Source: an uncultured Nocardioides sp. (GTDB lineage: Bacteria; Actinomycetota; Actinomycetes; Propionibacteriales; Nocardioidaceae). From it: DNA of 64,000 nt. Below the pieces are notes generated by a model. The model was given only the letters and a program-made list of their open reading frames with translations, ran no database searches and was not told the origin of the DNA. The position numbers and the translations under genes were made by a program. The stretch is from the NCBI RefSeq assembly GCF_947488515.1, contig NZ_CANKZF010000001.1:1674001-1738000 (forward strand). Reading direction: 5' to 3'. Positions 25,242 through 33,917 of the stretch are shown here, piece by piece; positions within the stretch are counted from its first letter, which is position 1, and each line of letters begins with the position of its first letter.

Positions 25242-25247
25242 GGTGGC

Positions 25248-25253
25248 AGTTTA
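25248..25253 (-). promoter_or_regulatory. -10 hexamer TAAACT, leaderless regulator gene
   Basis: The first T is 12 bases before the ATG of the regulator on the minus strand. Confidence 0.45.
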
Positions 25254-25403
25254 GTGCCACCGGCACTCAGGATCCGCGTGGCAGCGAACGGCCAGTCGAT
25301 ACTGTCTGCGCCGGTCGCCGCGGGGGTGTGCGGCTGGCCAGCTCCTCGGAGCACGGCGTCGGAGCCGCCACGGGGGTCGGCTCCGGCGCCAATCGGCGTC
25401 CCC

Positions 25404-25409
25404 TAGCCT
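25404..25409 (+). promoter_or_regulatory. -10 hexamer TAGCCT, leaderless lysK
   Basis: The first T is 13 bases before the lysK ATG at 25417. No ribosome binding site. Confidence 0.5.
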
Positions 25410-25416
25410 TGCCCGC

Positions 25417-27141
25417 ATGGCGCGAGGACGGCAGGGGCAGGGCGATCCGGTCGACTGGGTGACGCGGGCGGCGGACGACGCCGTACGCCACGCGGGCGAG
25501 GGCAACCTGGTGACGGTCGCGTCCGGTGCCTCCCCGAGCGGCCCCATCCACCTGGGCAACCTGCGCGAGTTCATCACCCCGCACTTCGTGGCCGAGGAGC
25601 TGCGACGCCGCGGCGTGCCGGTGCGCCACCTCCACTCGTGGGACGACTTCGACCGGTTCCGCAAGGTGCCGGCCGGCGTACCCGCCGAGTGGGCCGACCA
25701 CATCGGGCGCCCGCTCACCGCCGTGCCCGACCCGTGGGAGTGCCACACCAGCTGGGCCGAGCACTTCAAGGCGCCGCTCCAGGACGCGCTGCGCGAGCTC
25801 GGCGTCGAGATGGAGGAGATCTCCCAGACGCAGATGTACACCTCCGGCGCCTACCGCGAGCAGGTCCTCGAGTCCGTCGCCCGCCGCGACGAGATCGAGG
25901 CGGTGCTCGCCAAGCACCGCACGAAGAAGGTCGCCCCCGCCGAGGACGCATCCGAGCAGGAGGCCGCCGACCTCGCGGACTCGGTCGCCAACGAGGACGA
26001 CGAGGAGGGGGACCCGTCCGCGACCTCCTCCGCCGACGCGATCGCCCGCTTCCCCTACCGCCCCTACTGCCGCCAGTGCGGTCGCGACACCGTCACCACG
26101 ACGGCGTACGACGACGCCACCACGACGCTGTCCTACACCTGCTCCTCCTGCGGCTTCGAGGGCACGACCAACCTGTCCACCGACAACGACGGCAAGCTCG
26201 TGTGGAAGGTCGACTGGCCGATGCGGTGGGCCTACGAGAAGGTCAACTTCGAGCCCGCCGGTCGCGACCACATGACCCCCGGCTCCTCCTACACCGTCGG
26301 CACCGAGATCGTGTCGTCGATCTTCGACTGGCGCGCCCCGGCCCGGGTCATCTACGCGTTCGTCGGCTTCGCCGGCGTGCAGAAGATGTCGTCGTCGGCG
26401 GGCGGCGTGCCGACGGCCACCGACGCGCTCCGCATCCTCGAGGCGCCGATGCTGCGCTGGCTCTACGTCCGTCGGGCTCCCACGCAGGCCTTCGACATCG
26501 ACTTCGGCGCCTCCGTCGTGCGGCTGTACGACGAGTGGGACGCGCTCGGTCGCAAGGCCGCCGACCCGGCCAAGTCCGACGTCGCGACGCTGGCCTGGCA
26601 CCGCGCCTCCGAGACGGCGTCGACCGGTCGGCTCCCCTCCCCCGCAGTGCCGGTCCCGTTCCGGACGCTGTCGTCGGTCGCCGACGTGACAGCGGGATCG
26701 GCCGACCTCATCTCGCGGATCATCGAGTCCTCGGGCTTCCCGCACGACTCCGTCGCCGACCTCGAGCCCCGGCTGACCAAGGCGATGCAGTGGACCGCCG
26801 AGCACGTGCCCGCCGACGAGCGCACCACCGTGCGGGAGACGCCGGACACCGAGCGCCTGTCCTCGCTCAGCGAGGACGAGGAGCTGTGGCTCCGGATCTT
26901 CCTCGACCGGCTTCCCGACGACGGCGACCTCGACGCCGTCACGTCGGTCGTCTACGGGGTGCCCAAGGTCGCGCGCGGCCTCGGCCTCGACGACGCCCCC
27001 ACCGACCAGGTGAAGGCGGACCAGAAGGACTTCTTCCGGCTGCTCTACAACCTGCTGGTCGACGCCGACCGCGGCCCCCGCCTGCCCACCCTGGTGCTGG
27101 CGCTCGGCCCGGCGAAGGTGCGGCAGCTGCTCGGGGCCTGA
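25417..27141 (+). CDS. lysK: Lysine--tRNA ligase, class I (archaeal type)
   Basis: 574 residues. The class I HIGH-type motif is SGPIHLGNLREF (about residue 45), the KMSKS-type loop QKMSSSAGGV (about 323). The insert around 218-245 has two Cys pairs (YCRQCGRD and CSSCGF), a probable zinc ribbon. WDDFDRFRKVP and PGSSYTVGTEIV are LysK signatures. It charges tRNA-Lys. Class I enzymes occur in archaea and a minority of bacteria, including some actinobacteria, so this may be the only LysRS of the cell or a second one; no class II lysS is in the window. An acidic, disordered insert (EDASEQEAADLADSVANEDD) lies around 170-190. Confidence 0.95.
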   Translation: MARGRQGQGDPVDWVTRAADDAVRHAGEGNLVTVASGASPSGPIHLGNLREFITPHFVAEELRRRGVPVRHLHSWDDFDRFRKVPAGVPAEWADHIGRPLTAVPDPWECHTSWAEHFKAPLQDALRELGVEMEEISQTQMYTSGAYREQVLESVARRDEIEAVLAKHRTKKVAPAEDASEQEAADLADSVANEDDEEGDPSATSSADAIARFPYRPYCRQCGRDTVTTTAYDDATTTLSYTCSSCGFEGTTNLSTDNDGKLVWKVDWPMRWAYEKVNFEPAGRDHMTPGSSYTVGTEIVSSIFDWRAPARVIYAFVGFAGVQKMSSSAGGVPTATDALRILEAPMLRWLYVRRAPTQAFDIDFGASVVRLYDEWDALGRKAADPAKSDVATLAWHRASETASTGRLPSPAVPVPFRTLSSVADVTAGSADLISRIIESSGFPHDSVADLEPRLTKAMQWTAEHVPADERTTVRETPDTERLSSLSEDEELWLRIFLDRLPDDGDLDAVTSVVYGVPKVARGLGLDDAPTDQVKADQKDFFRLLYNLLVDADRGPRLPTLVLALGPAKVRQLLGA

Positions 27142-27185
27142 CGGCGTACGACGTCCGTCTGCCCCCGCCCACCTACGGGAGGGGT

Positions 27186-27228
27186 CGAGCGGACCAGCGT
27201 CCGCCTGACGCACGCCATGGCGTGCGTC
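27186..27228. repeat. Family B palindrome copy and perfect 22-bp palindrome after lysK
   Basis: CGAGCGGAC-cagc-GTCCG (27186-27203) matches the family at 18541. It runs into a perfect 22-bp palindrome at 27207-27228 (half-site GACGCACGCCA). The 230-base gap 27142-27371 holds no gene; this structure may terminate lysK. Confidence 0.6.
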
Positions 27229-27371
27229 GCGCGTCCACGGCGTGCGTCCGGTCCTAGGGACGAGCCGGTTCGGCGCCGCCCTCCGTCCACAGAACGCGCG
27301 AGCAGACGCCCATCCACAGGTCAGGCCCCGCCTGGTGGTGTACGACATGGCAACCGACGAGGGTCGCCGCC

Positions 27372-28424
27372 ATGAGACCCGCACTCAACGCCATCGCCGC
27401 CCAACAGCACGCGATCTTCACCCGCGCGCAGGCGCTCCGAGCGGGTTACACCGAACGGGAGGTCCGGGCGCTCACCAGACCGAACGGGGCATGGGCCGTG
27501 GTTCGCCTGGGCGTCTATTGCGAGCGCGCTCGGCTCGAGCCGCTCGACTCCCGGGCGAGGTGGCGGCTCAAGGACCGGGCCGCCGTGCTGTCCACGCGCC
27601 GATCGGCCATCCTGAGCCACGACTCCGCCGCCCGCCTCCTGTCGATCGACACCCTGGACGCAGGATCGCCCGCGAGCCACCTCACGCTCTACGGCCCACG
27701 CGGCAGCCGCACCAACAGCGGGCTCACCCGACATCGTGACCTGCTCCCGCTCTGCGTCGAGCGCGTCGACGGCGTGCTCACCACCTCGTACGCACGCACC
27801 GCCGTTGACCTCGCGCGGTGGCACGGCTACCGCCAGGGCGTGGTCGCCATCGACGCCGTACGCCGGCTCGGCGTGCCCAAGTCCGATCTGGAGGCAGAGC
27901 TCGAGCGGATGCGGCACCACCCCCACATCGCCCGGGCGCGCGCGGCGCTCGCCGACTCGGACCCCGGAGCGGAGTCGGTGCTGGAGACACTCGGTCGCGA
28001 GCTCGTGGCGTCGTTGGGCATCGGCGACGTCCAGACACAGTTCGCCGTGCGTATCGTCGGCGGTCGAGTGGTCTGGTGCGACATCCGGGTCGGATGCCAT
28101 CTCTTCGAGTGCGAGGGCCGGCTCAAGCTGGTGCCGGTCGATCGAGGTGGCGTCGCGGACGAGTCTCCCGAGGCGGTGGTGTGGCGGCAGCAGGCCCGGC
28201 GTACGGACATCTGCTCCGAAGGTTTCGGGATGTCACGCATCGTGTGGGCCGACTGCTTCGAGCCGGGTCGGGAGAGGGCGCGCGAACGACTACGCAAGGA
28301 GTACGCGGTGACCGAGGCAAGGTTCGGTCGCGAGCCCGCGGCCCACCTGCTGGCCTTCGCTGCGGCCAACCCGCGACGGACTTCAGCACGCCTGTGGAGC
28401 CCCGGCGCTGACACCGCCGCGTGA
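27372..28424 (+). CDS. AbiEi-like antitoxin-domain protein with nuclease-fold-like C-terminus, without partner
   Basis: 350 residues. Residues 1-60 fit the AbiEi-type winged-helix head (QQHAIFTRAQALRAGYTEREVRALTR then WAVVRLGVYC). Residues 60-200 follow the common actinobacterial AbiEi-like middle domain (SHDSAARLLSIDT, TRHRDLL, TSYARTAVDLAR). Residues 215-300 resemble a DUF559/Vsr-like fold (ESVLETLGRELVASLGI, CDIRVGCHLFECEGRLK), but the usual acidic/Gln-Lys catalytic set looks incomplete. True AbiE systems have an AbiEii nucleotidyltransferase beside the antitoxin, and none is here. Many such solo proteins exist and their role is unresolved. Codon use is slightly less GC3-biased than neighbours. 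Confidence 0.65.
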   Translation: MRPALNAIAAQQHAIFTRAQALRAGYTEREVRALTRPNGAWAVVRLGVYCERARLEPLDSRARWRLKDRAAVLSTRRSAILSHDSAARLLSIDTLDAGSPASHLTLYGPRGSRTNSGLTRHRDLLPLCVERVDGVLTTSYARTAVDLARWHGYRQGVVAIDAVRRLGVPKSDLEAELERMRHHPHIARARAALADSDPGAESVLETLGRELVASLGIGDVQTQFAVRIVGGRVVWCDIRVGCHLFECEGRLKLVPVDRGGVADESPEAVVWRQQARRTDICSEGFGMSRIVWADCFEPGRERARERLRKEYAVTEARFGREPAAHLLAFAAANPRRTSARLWSPGADTAA

Positions 28425-28447
28425 GAGCGCGGACCCGGACTGGGGCA

Positions 28448-28517
28448 CCTTCGTGGACGCTCGACGCACGCTATTGCCTGGGTCGTACGACCCCGACGCC
28501 CTACGGCGTACGACGTC
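28448..28517. repeat. Family B tail and 14-bp palindrome between convergent genes
   Basis: GTGGACGCTCGACGCACGC (about 28453-28471) shares the family B tail, followed by the perfect palindrome GGGTCGTACGACCC (28480-28493) and GGCGTACGACGTCCG, which also occurs just after lysK. It lies between the convergent AbiEi-like and thioesterase genes. Confidence 0.45.
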
Positions 28518-28527
28518 CGCGTCGCCG

Positions 28528-28992
28528 TCAGCGGCGGAAGCCGACGGGGTCGCCGAGGTAGTGCTCGAGGTCGGCGCGCACGGCGTCGCTGATCGTCCAC
28601 GCGGCCTGGGCACGGTGGTCCCACAGCACGTTGACGCACTCCCAGACCGCGGCCGGGCCGACACCCGTCTCGACCCGGAGCTCGGCGGCGACGGTGAAGG
28701 ACGAGCGGCCGATCCGCGAGACCCAGAGCGCGGCGAGGAACGGCTGGTAGGGCACGAACCGCATCTCGGAGTGGTACTCGATCGTCTGCGAGGCGACCAG
28801 CTCGGACACGCCCGGGTCGGTGCCGTGCAGCAGCCCGGTCGCACCGGCAGGGAGGCCCGGGAGGAAGGCGAACCGGAGGAACTCGTAGCGCGCCTCGTCG
28901 AGCACCCGGACCGCCTCGACGTTGTCCACGTGACCAGCGAGGTTGATGTCGCGGTAGCGCGCCTGGATCTCGGTCGTGAAGGTCTGGCCCAT
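28528..28992 (-). CDS. Hotdog-fold acyl-CoA thioesterase
   Basis: 154 residues, single hotdog domain of the 4-hydroxybenzoyl-CoA thioesterase/YbgC type. TEIQARYRDINLAGHVDNVEAVRVLDEARYEFL carries the D-x-N/D-x-x-x-H-V-N motif region (here D-I-N-L-A-G-H-V-D-N), with the catalytic Asp near residue 13. SQTIEYHSEMRFVPY and GRSSFTVAAELR are the central strands. It hydrolyses acyl-CoA; chain length unknown. Divergent from DUF3151. Confidence 0.82.
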   Translation of the reverse strand: MGQTFTTEIQARYRDINLAGHVDNVEAVRVLDEARYEFLRFAFLPGLPAGATGLLHGTDPGVSELVASQTIEYHSEMRFVPYQPFLAALWVSRIGRSSFTVAAELRVETGVGPAAVWECVNVLWDHRAQAAWTISDAVRADLEHYLGDPVGFRR

Positions 28993-29017
28993 GGGGCAAG
29001 TCTGGCCGACCCCCGCC

Positions 29018-29023
29018 TAGGGT
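29018..29023 (+). promoter_or_regulatory. -10 hexamer TAGGGT, leaderless DUF3151 gene
   Basis: The first T is 12 bases before the ATG at 29030. No ribosome binding site. Confidence 0.55.
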
Positions 29024-29029
29024 TGGCCC

Positions 29030-29455
29030 ATGACCTCCGGTTCCTTCGGCGGCGACCTGATGGCCGGTCCCCCGCCCACCCACCTGCCCGCCGACCCCGC
29101 CGACGCCGAGCTCGCCGGGGGTGACGCCCCCGCGGCCGTCGTACGCCGTCGCCCGGACTCCCCGGCCGCCTGGGCAGCCCTGGCGCAGCAGGCGCAGGAC
29201 GCGGGCGCCGACGACGTGACCGTCTACGCCTACGCCCGTGTCGGCTACCACCGCTCGCTCGACCGGCTGCGCCGCAACGGCTGGAAGGGCAACGGGCCGG
29301 TGCCGTGGGAGCACGAGCCGAACCGTGGCTTCCTGCGCTCGCTCGCGCTCCTCGCCCTCGCCGCCCGGGCGATCGGCGAGACCGATGAGTGGGAGCGGTG
29401 CTCGACCTTCCTCCGCGACTCGAGCCCGGCTGCGGCCGACGAGCTGCTGGGCTGA
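29030..29455 (+). CDS. DUF3151 protein
   Basis: 141 residues, the usual size. Conserved blocks are VVRRRPDSPAAWAALAQQA, VTVYAYARVGYHRSLDRLRRNGWKGNGPVPWEHEPNRGFLRSLALLALAARAIGETDEWERC in pieces. The family is actinobacterial and uncharacterised; the helical tetratricopeptide-like arrangement suggests a scaffold. There is no signal or membrane segment. Probably leaderless. The operon at 29497 begins 41 bases later with its own -10. Confidence 0.88.
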   Translation: MTSGSFGGDLMAGPPPTHLPADPADAELAGGDAPAAVVRRRPDSPAAWAALAQQAQDAGADDVTVYAYARVGYHRSLDRLRRNGWKGNGPVPWEHEPNRGFLRSLALLALAARAIGETDEWERCSTFLRDSSPAAADELLG

Positions 29456-29483
29456 TTCGCCTGCCGTGACCGTCGGTCCCGCC

Positions 29484-29489
29484 TAGGCT
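29484..29489 (+). promoter_or_regulatory. -10 hexamer TAGGCT, leaderless HEAT-like/SWIM operon
   Basis: The first T is 13 bases before the GTG at 29497. No ribosome binding site. Confidence 0.5.
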
Positions 29490-29496
29490 GCGCGGC

Positions 29497-32400
29497 GTGA
29501 CGGGGGAGACGCACGACGTCGGAGCGCGCCTGCGCGAGCTGGTGATCGCTGGGGAGCTGGCGCCCCTGCGCGCCTACCTCGACGGCCTGACCGGCGCGGA
29601 CCTGAAGGCCGGGCGGACGTGGGTGGCCGGCAAGCACGACGTCGACCGCTACCCCTATCCGGACGAGCTCGGCGACCATGTCATCCAGGGCCCGGCCGGG
29701 GCGGAGATGGCGCGCATCGACGCGGGCCGGCCGGTTCGCGAGCGGGCCATGCAGCGCGCGCGGTTGCTCACGTACGGCCGCCTGTCGGCGCCGGTTGCGG
29801 CCCTGAAGGCCGTGAGCGCGGGGTGGGTCTGGTGGGACGAGACCGACCGCGACCAGCTGATCGCGGCGTTCGTGGACCACGACGAGTCGTGGGCGGCCTC
29901 GTTCGCCACGGCCGCGGATGCCGTGTCCCCGTCCGCGCGTGGCGCGGGGATGGCGGCCCTGCTGCTCAGGGAGGTCGTGGAGGCGCACCACCTGCCGGTG
30001 CCGACCGGCCGCAACTTCCACGGGGCGTGGATCAGGGAGCTGGAGAGCCAGGCCAGTCCCCCGGCATGGGCGAAGGACCGCTCACCGACGCTCGAGCCGC
30101 TCCTCACCGACCCCTTGCTCCCCGACGTCGTCTACAACCTGCTGTCCTCGGGGGAGGTGGGGAGCTGGACAGGTCTCGGTGCCGTCCTGCCCACATTGGT
30201 GGACAAGGGGCTCATCGACCGGGACCGCACCCTGGCGGTCGCGCTGGAGCAGCTCACCGCCGGACAGAGGCCGTCCTCGCAGAAGGCGCTGGTCGGGGTC
30301 CTCACCGCGCTGGAGCTCCAGCCGCAGGAGGTCCCCGGAGGCCTGGACTACCTCCTGAGCGTGCTGTCGAGCTGCCACGCCTCGGCGGCGGGGGCGGTCC
30401 TCGGGCTCGCCGCCGACCTGGTGGCCTCGGACGCCGAGGTGGTCGAGCTGGCGCGCGTGATGGGACCGCGCTCGGAGAAGGCGCTGCGGCGCAGGCTCCT
30501 CGCGGCCCTCTCCCCGACGGGGCTCGGCCGTCGGGTCTCGTCCGAGGCGCTGCTGGAGGCGATCGACGTCCTCGCAGCCGGCGACGAGGACGTCGCTGAC
30601 CGTGCGAGGTACGACAAGGCACGTGCCGCGCTCGGCGTCGTGACGACTCCGGACCCGGTAGAGGCCGCGCCGGCCCCGCTCGGCCTCTGGGACCTGACGC
30701 CTCCGGCCCTCGACGGGCACCAGCCCGTCCAATCGGAGCTCCCCATCCGCGACATCGTCAAGCAGCACATGCGCGCCAAGGACAAGAGCTGGGAGCACGC
30801 GCCGGCGACCGAGAGGGTGCTGGACGCACTGGCCAGGAGCGACCTCACCACCGCTGGCCTCGTCGGCATCGCGCACGAGCTGGTCGCGGAAGGGCGTCTC
30901 AGCCCGGTCCGCAGCTCAGCCCTGTTCGAGTCGCTGTTCCTCGGCGGGGCGATGCGGCTCGTGTGGCCCGCCGCACTCGCGACCGCTGGCCTCGCAGCCA
31001 CCGGTCGTCCCTGCCCGGGCCTCGACCGCCTGCTGGCGATGCTGTCGTCGTACGCCGCGGAGCCGCCGCGTCCGGTCCGGCTCCCCTCGCGGCTGGTGGA
31101 GATCGCGAACGGCAGCACGAAGGCTGCGCTCGAGGCCGCCCGGCTCGTGCGCCTCGTCGACGCCCCGACCGACGAGGCTGAACCTGTCGAGGTCGACCTG
31201 GCACTGTGGGACGAGACCACCGAGCGCCCCCCGCAGGGACTCGCGTTCCCGCCGGAACGGGACCTGGAATCGGTGGGCCGACGGTTGGCGGCCGGCTGGG
31301 GGCACCACTCCCACCAGCCCGACACGCGTCATCGGGTCCGGCGCTCGCTCGTGCTCGAGGAGATCGTCGAGCTCTTGTCCGAGCACGATGTCGATGCGGT
31401 GCGGGCACGCTTGGTCGAGGACGTGGCGCACCCCTCCTGGCCGGTGGCGGAGGGGGTCGGGCTGTGGGCGTCGGGACAGCTGGACCTCACGACCTACTGG
31501 CGCCTGGTCGAGGACGTCGAGACGGTGTCCGGCAAGTCCCACGAGTGGCGGGTCCGCCATGACGCCTACCACCGGTGGTCGGTCAGGGACGGGCTCCGGC
31601 TGGATCCTCCGGTGATGCCTGCGTGGTGGAGTGACGAGGACAAGTTCCTCGAGTTCCTGCACGCCTGTGAGGTGCTGCTCTGCGCCGAGCGGGGCGGGCG
31701 CGTGCTCAGCTCCCCCGACCGGGTCGACGGGACGCTCGGCCTCGACGCACTCGTCGACCGGCTCTCCAGGGCGCGGACGGTCGGTCCGGTCGACCTCCGG
31801 CTCGCCCTCGCCCGCTTGCGGCCCACCTCTCCCGCGCACGCCACGCGGGTGCCCCCGTCCGTGCACACCGACCCGGCACTCACCGTGGCCTCCGGCGACC
31901 GTGTGATGGACGCGGCCGAGATCGTGCGGGGGTGGGTCGGAGCTGGTGGGCTGCGCTGCCGGCCCGGCCCCGACGCGTACGGTCTCCGCACCTTCCACGT
32001 CGAGTCGCCGTGGTCGTGGGACTCGCTCCCAGCCCTGTCCCGGCGCCCCGTCCCGGACCTGCCGCACTTCCGGCACAACGACATCTGGCGCCTGCCCGGT
32101 CGTCCCGACGTCTGGCTCAGGAACGGCCTGCGCGTGACCTCATCGCGCGAGACCCTGGCTCAGGTTGGAGGCTCCCTCGACGTCCCAGGCTGGCGCACGG
32201 TGCTCGCCGCCCTCGCCACGGTGCCCCCCGACTACACGGCGGTCGACTTCGACGCCCTCGTGCGGCTCCAGCGCCAGGGCCGACTCGACCCGGCCGTGGC
32301 CGCCGCGGCCGCCACATCGGCGTGGGACGAGGGCTCGACCGTGCTCGGCGACGCGGTGGGCTGGGAGCACGCGTTCCTCCGTGGCGCCCTGCGCGGCCTC

Positions 32401-32544
32401 TGGCCGGTGGCCGTCGCCGTGGTCGAGGCAGGGCTGGCGCGCGATGAGCCACCGGCGGAGGTCGAGGCGCTGCAGGCCATGCTCCGGCGTTACGCCCGCC
32501 ACGTCCCGCCCGCGGCCGTCCCCGCGTGGCTGGAGGCGCCGTGA
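29497..32544 (+). CDS. Very large helical-repeat protein, probably DUF6493 family, partner of a SWIM protein (1015 aa)
   Basis: 1015 residues, no signal peptide, no clear membrane segment. Most of the length is short paired helices with leucine/alanine spacing typical of HEAT/ARM repeats, e.g. ALVGVLTALELQPQ, VVELARVMGPRSEKALRRRLLAALSP, PVRSSALFESLFLGGAMRLVWP, LEEIVELLSEHDVDAVRARLVEDVAHPSWPVAEGVGLWASG. A recurring pattern is a Pro followed by a Leu-rich helix ending in a small residue. From memory this matches DUF6493, a large actinobacterial family found with SWIM zinc-finger genes; I could not verify it by search. It is first of a two-gene operon with the SWIM gene, overlapping by four bases (GTGA). 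MoxR ATPase and VWA partners, found with similar SWIM/MolR-type loci elsewhere, are absent. Confidence 0.6.
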   Translation: MTGETHDVGARLRELVIAGELAPLRAYLDGLTGADLKAGRTWVAGKHDVDRYPYPDELGDHVIQGPAGAEMARIDAGRPVRERAMQRARLLTYGRLSAPVAALKAVSAGWVWWDETDRDQLIAAFVDHDESWAASFATAADAVSPSARGAGMAALLLREVVEAHHLPVPTGRNFHGAWIRELESQASPPAWAKDRSPTLEPLLTDPLLPDVVYNLLSSGEVGSWTGLGAVLPTLVDKGLIDRDRTLAVALEQLTAGQRPSSQKALVGVLTALELQPQEVPGGLDYLLSVLSSCHASAAGAVLGLAADLVASDAEVVELARVMGPRSEKALRRRLLAALSPTGLGRRVSSEALLEAIDVLAAGDEDVADRARYDKARAALGVVTTPDPVEAAPAPLGLWDLTPPALDGHQPVQSELPIRDIVKQHMRAKDKSWEHAPATERVLDALARSDLTTAGLVGIAHELVAEGRLSPVRSSALFESLFLGGAMRLVWPAALATAGLAATGRPCPGLDRLLAMLSSYAAEPPRPVRLPSRLVEIANGSTKAALEAARLVRLVDAPTDEAEPVEVDLALWDETTERPPQGLAFPPERDLESVGRRLAAGWGHHSHQPDTRHRVRRSLVLEEIVELLSEHDVDAVRARLVEDVAHPSWPVAEGVGLWASGQLDLTTYWRLVEDVETVSGKSHEWRVRHDAYHRWSVRDGLRLDPPVMPAWWSDEDKFLEFLHACEVLLCAERGGRVLSSPDRVDGTLGLDALVDRLSRARTVGPVDLRLALARLRPTSPAHATRVPPSVHTDPALTVASGDRVMDAAEIVRGWVGAGGLRCRPGPDAYGLRTFHVESPWSWDSLPALSRRPVPDLPHFRHNDIWRLPGRPDVWLRNGLRVTSSRETLAQVGGSLDVPGWRTVLAALATVPPDYTAVDFDALVRLQRQGRLDPAVAAAAATSAWDEGSTVLGDAVGWEHAFLRGALRGLWPVAVAVVEAGLARDEPPAEVEALQAMLRRYARHVPPAAVPAWLEAP

Positions 32545-33869
32545 GCGGCTACGGCGCGGCGTCCGCGTTGGTCGACGGACCGTCAGGACGACGGCTCGGT
32601 CTGGAGACGGCGACGGCACTGACGCCGACGGGCCTCGTCGAGCGACCGGTCTTCTTCACCGGCTTCCCGGCGCGACCGGAGGTCTTCGCTGCCGGGCTGC
32701 TGGCGGTCGCGGATGTCGCGGCCACGACGTACGCCGACTTCGGTCAGGCCAAGCGGATCGCCAACCTCGACCCGGTCGTCACCGCGAGCGGGGACCGGCT
32801 GCGGTTCGAGTCGTTCTCCGGGTGCAACTCCGTGCACGCCCGACTCGACCTCCTGCCGGACGGCCTCGGCGAGGGCGAGGTCGGCTTCGGCACCACGAAC
32901 GTCGACATCAACCAGCCGCTCCGGACGGCCCTCGCGCGGATGGGCGGCACCGCGCTCCTCCACCTCACCGTCGGCCCTGACGAGGTGCGCGCCAGCACTC
33001 CCGACGACCACCACGTCCAGCGCAAGGTCGCCCTGCCCGACCGGTGGGTCCGCGGCCTGGCCGAGGTGCCGTACGTCAGCGCGGCCATGACCGTCCGCGC
33101 GGAGCTGACCGGCGCCGCGATCGCCCGTCTCGCCCGCGACCTCCCGCGTGCCGGATCGCCGGGCCCGACGGTGCACGTCGTGCCGGCCGCAGGCGGGCTG
33201 CGGGTGCTGCCACGCGCGCTCCCCGGCAGCATCGAGCTCCCCGGCGCGACCCGCCTGCGCGGGATGGACCGCGTCCTGCGCTTCGCCACGTCGCTGAACC
33301 TGCACGCCGACCCGCACGGCGCGACGGCGTGGGTCTTCGAGCTGCCAGGCGCACGCCTCACGCTGGTGCTCACCGCCCATCCGTTCCGCGGGTTCTCCGG
33401 CGAGGGCGGGCTGCTGCTCCGCCTGGTCGACCGCGACAGTGAGACCTCCGGCCGCGCGCTGCTCGCGGACCTCGGCTGGGACCCGGTCGTCGACCCCGAT
33501 CGCCTCGCCACGGCATCCGCGCTGACGGACGACGAGGTGGCGAGCGGGCTGACCTGGCTGGCAGCCTCCGGACGGCTCGGCCACGACCTCGCCGAGGCCG
33601 CCTGGTTCCACCGCGAGCTGCCGGTCGACGCCGAACAGGTGATCCGGCGCAACCCCCGACTGCGGCACGCACAGGAGCTGGCCGCCACCCACGGCGTGCG
33701 CCCGGCCGGGCCCGGCGAGTGGCTGGTCCGCGGCACCGGCACGGAGCACACCGTCCGCGGCGCCTCGGGCACGGCGCCCACCTGCACCTGCCCCTGGGCC
33801 GACAGCCACGCGTCCGGGCGCGGGCCGTGCAAGCACGTCCTCGCCGTGCTGCTCACGGCTGATTCCTGA
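32541..33869 (+). CDS. SWIM zinc-finger protein (442 aa)
   Basis: 442 residues; GTG start overlapping the stop of the large helical gene (GTGA). The SWIM motif CxC...CxH is complete at the C-terminus: TCTCPWADSHASGRGPCKHVLAVLL (Cys about 414 and 416, Cys-Lys-His about 430-432). Residues 50-300 are beta-rich and unlike SWIM helicases or transposases: ADFGQAKRIANLDPVVTASGD, FESFSGCNSVHARLDLLPDG, FGTTNVDINQPLR, LHLTVGPDEVRAST. SWIM domains bind nucleic acid or protein through zinc. Stop-start coupling with the HEAT-like protein implies a complex in fixed ratio. Function of the pair is unknown. Confidence 0.8.
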   Translation: MSGYGAASALVDGPSGRRLGLETATALTPTGLVERPVFFTGFPARPEVFAAGLLAVADVAATTYADFGQAKRIANLDPVVTASGDRLRFESFSGCNSVHARLDLLPDGLGEGEVGFGTTNVDINQPLRTALARMGGTALLHLTVGPDEVRASTPDDHHVQRKVALPDRWVRGLAEVPYVSAAMTVRAELTGAAIARLARDLPRAGSPGPTVHVVPAAGGLRVLPRALPGSIELPGATRLRGMDRVLRFATSLNLHADPHGATAWVFELPGARLTLVLTAHPFRGFSGEGGLLLRLVDRDSETSGRALLADLGWDPVVDPDRLATASALTDDEVASGLTWLAASGRLGHDLAEAAWFHRELPVDAEQVIRRNPRLRHAQELAATHGVRPAGPGEWLVRGTGTEHTVRGASGTAPTCTCPWADSHASGRGPCKHVLAVLLTADS

Positions 33870-33917
33870 CCGCTCGTCGCGTCAGACCGACCGCTGGCCG
33901 CGACACCCCGAAGGGGG

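Noticed and set aside
27372-28424. Complete AbiE toxin-antitoxin system
   Set aside because: No nucleotidyltransferase AbiEii gene up- or downstream; neighbours are lysK and thioesterase.
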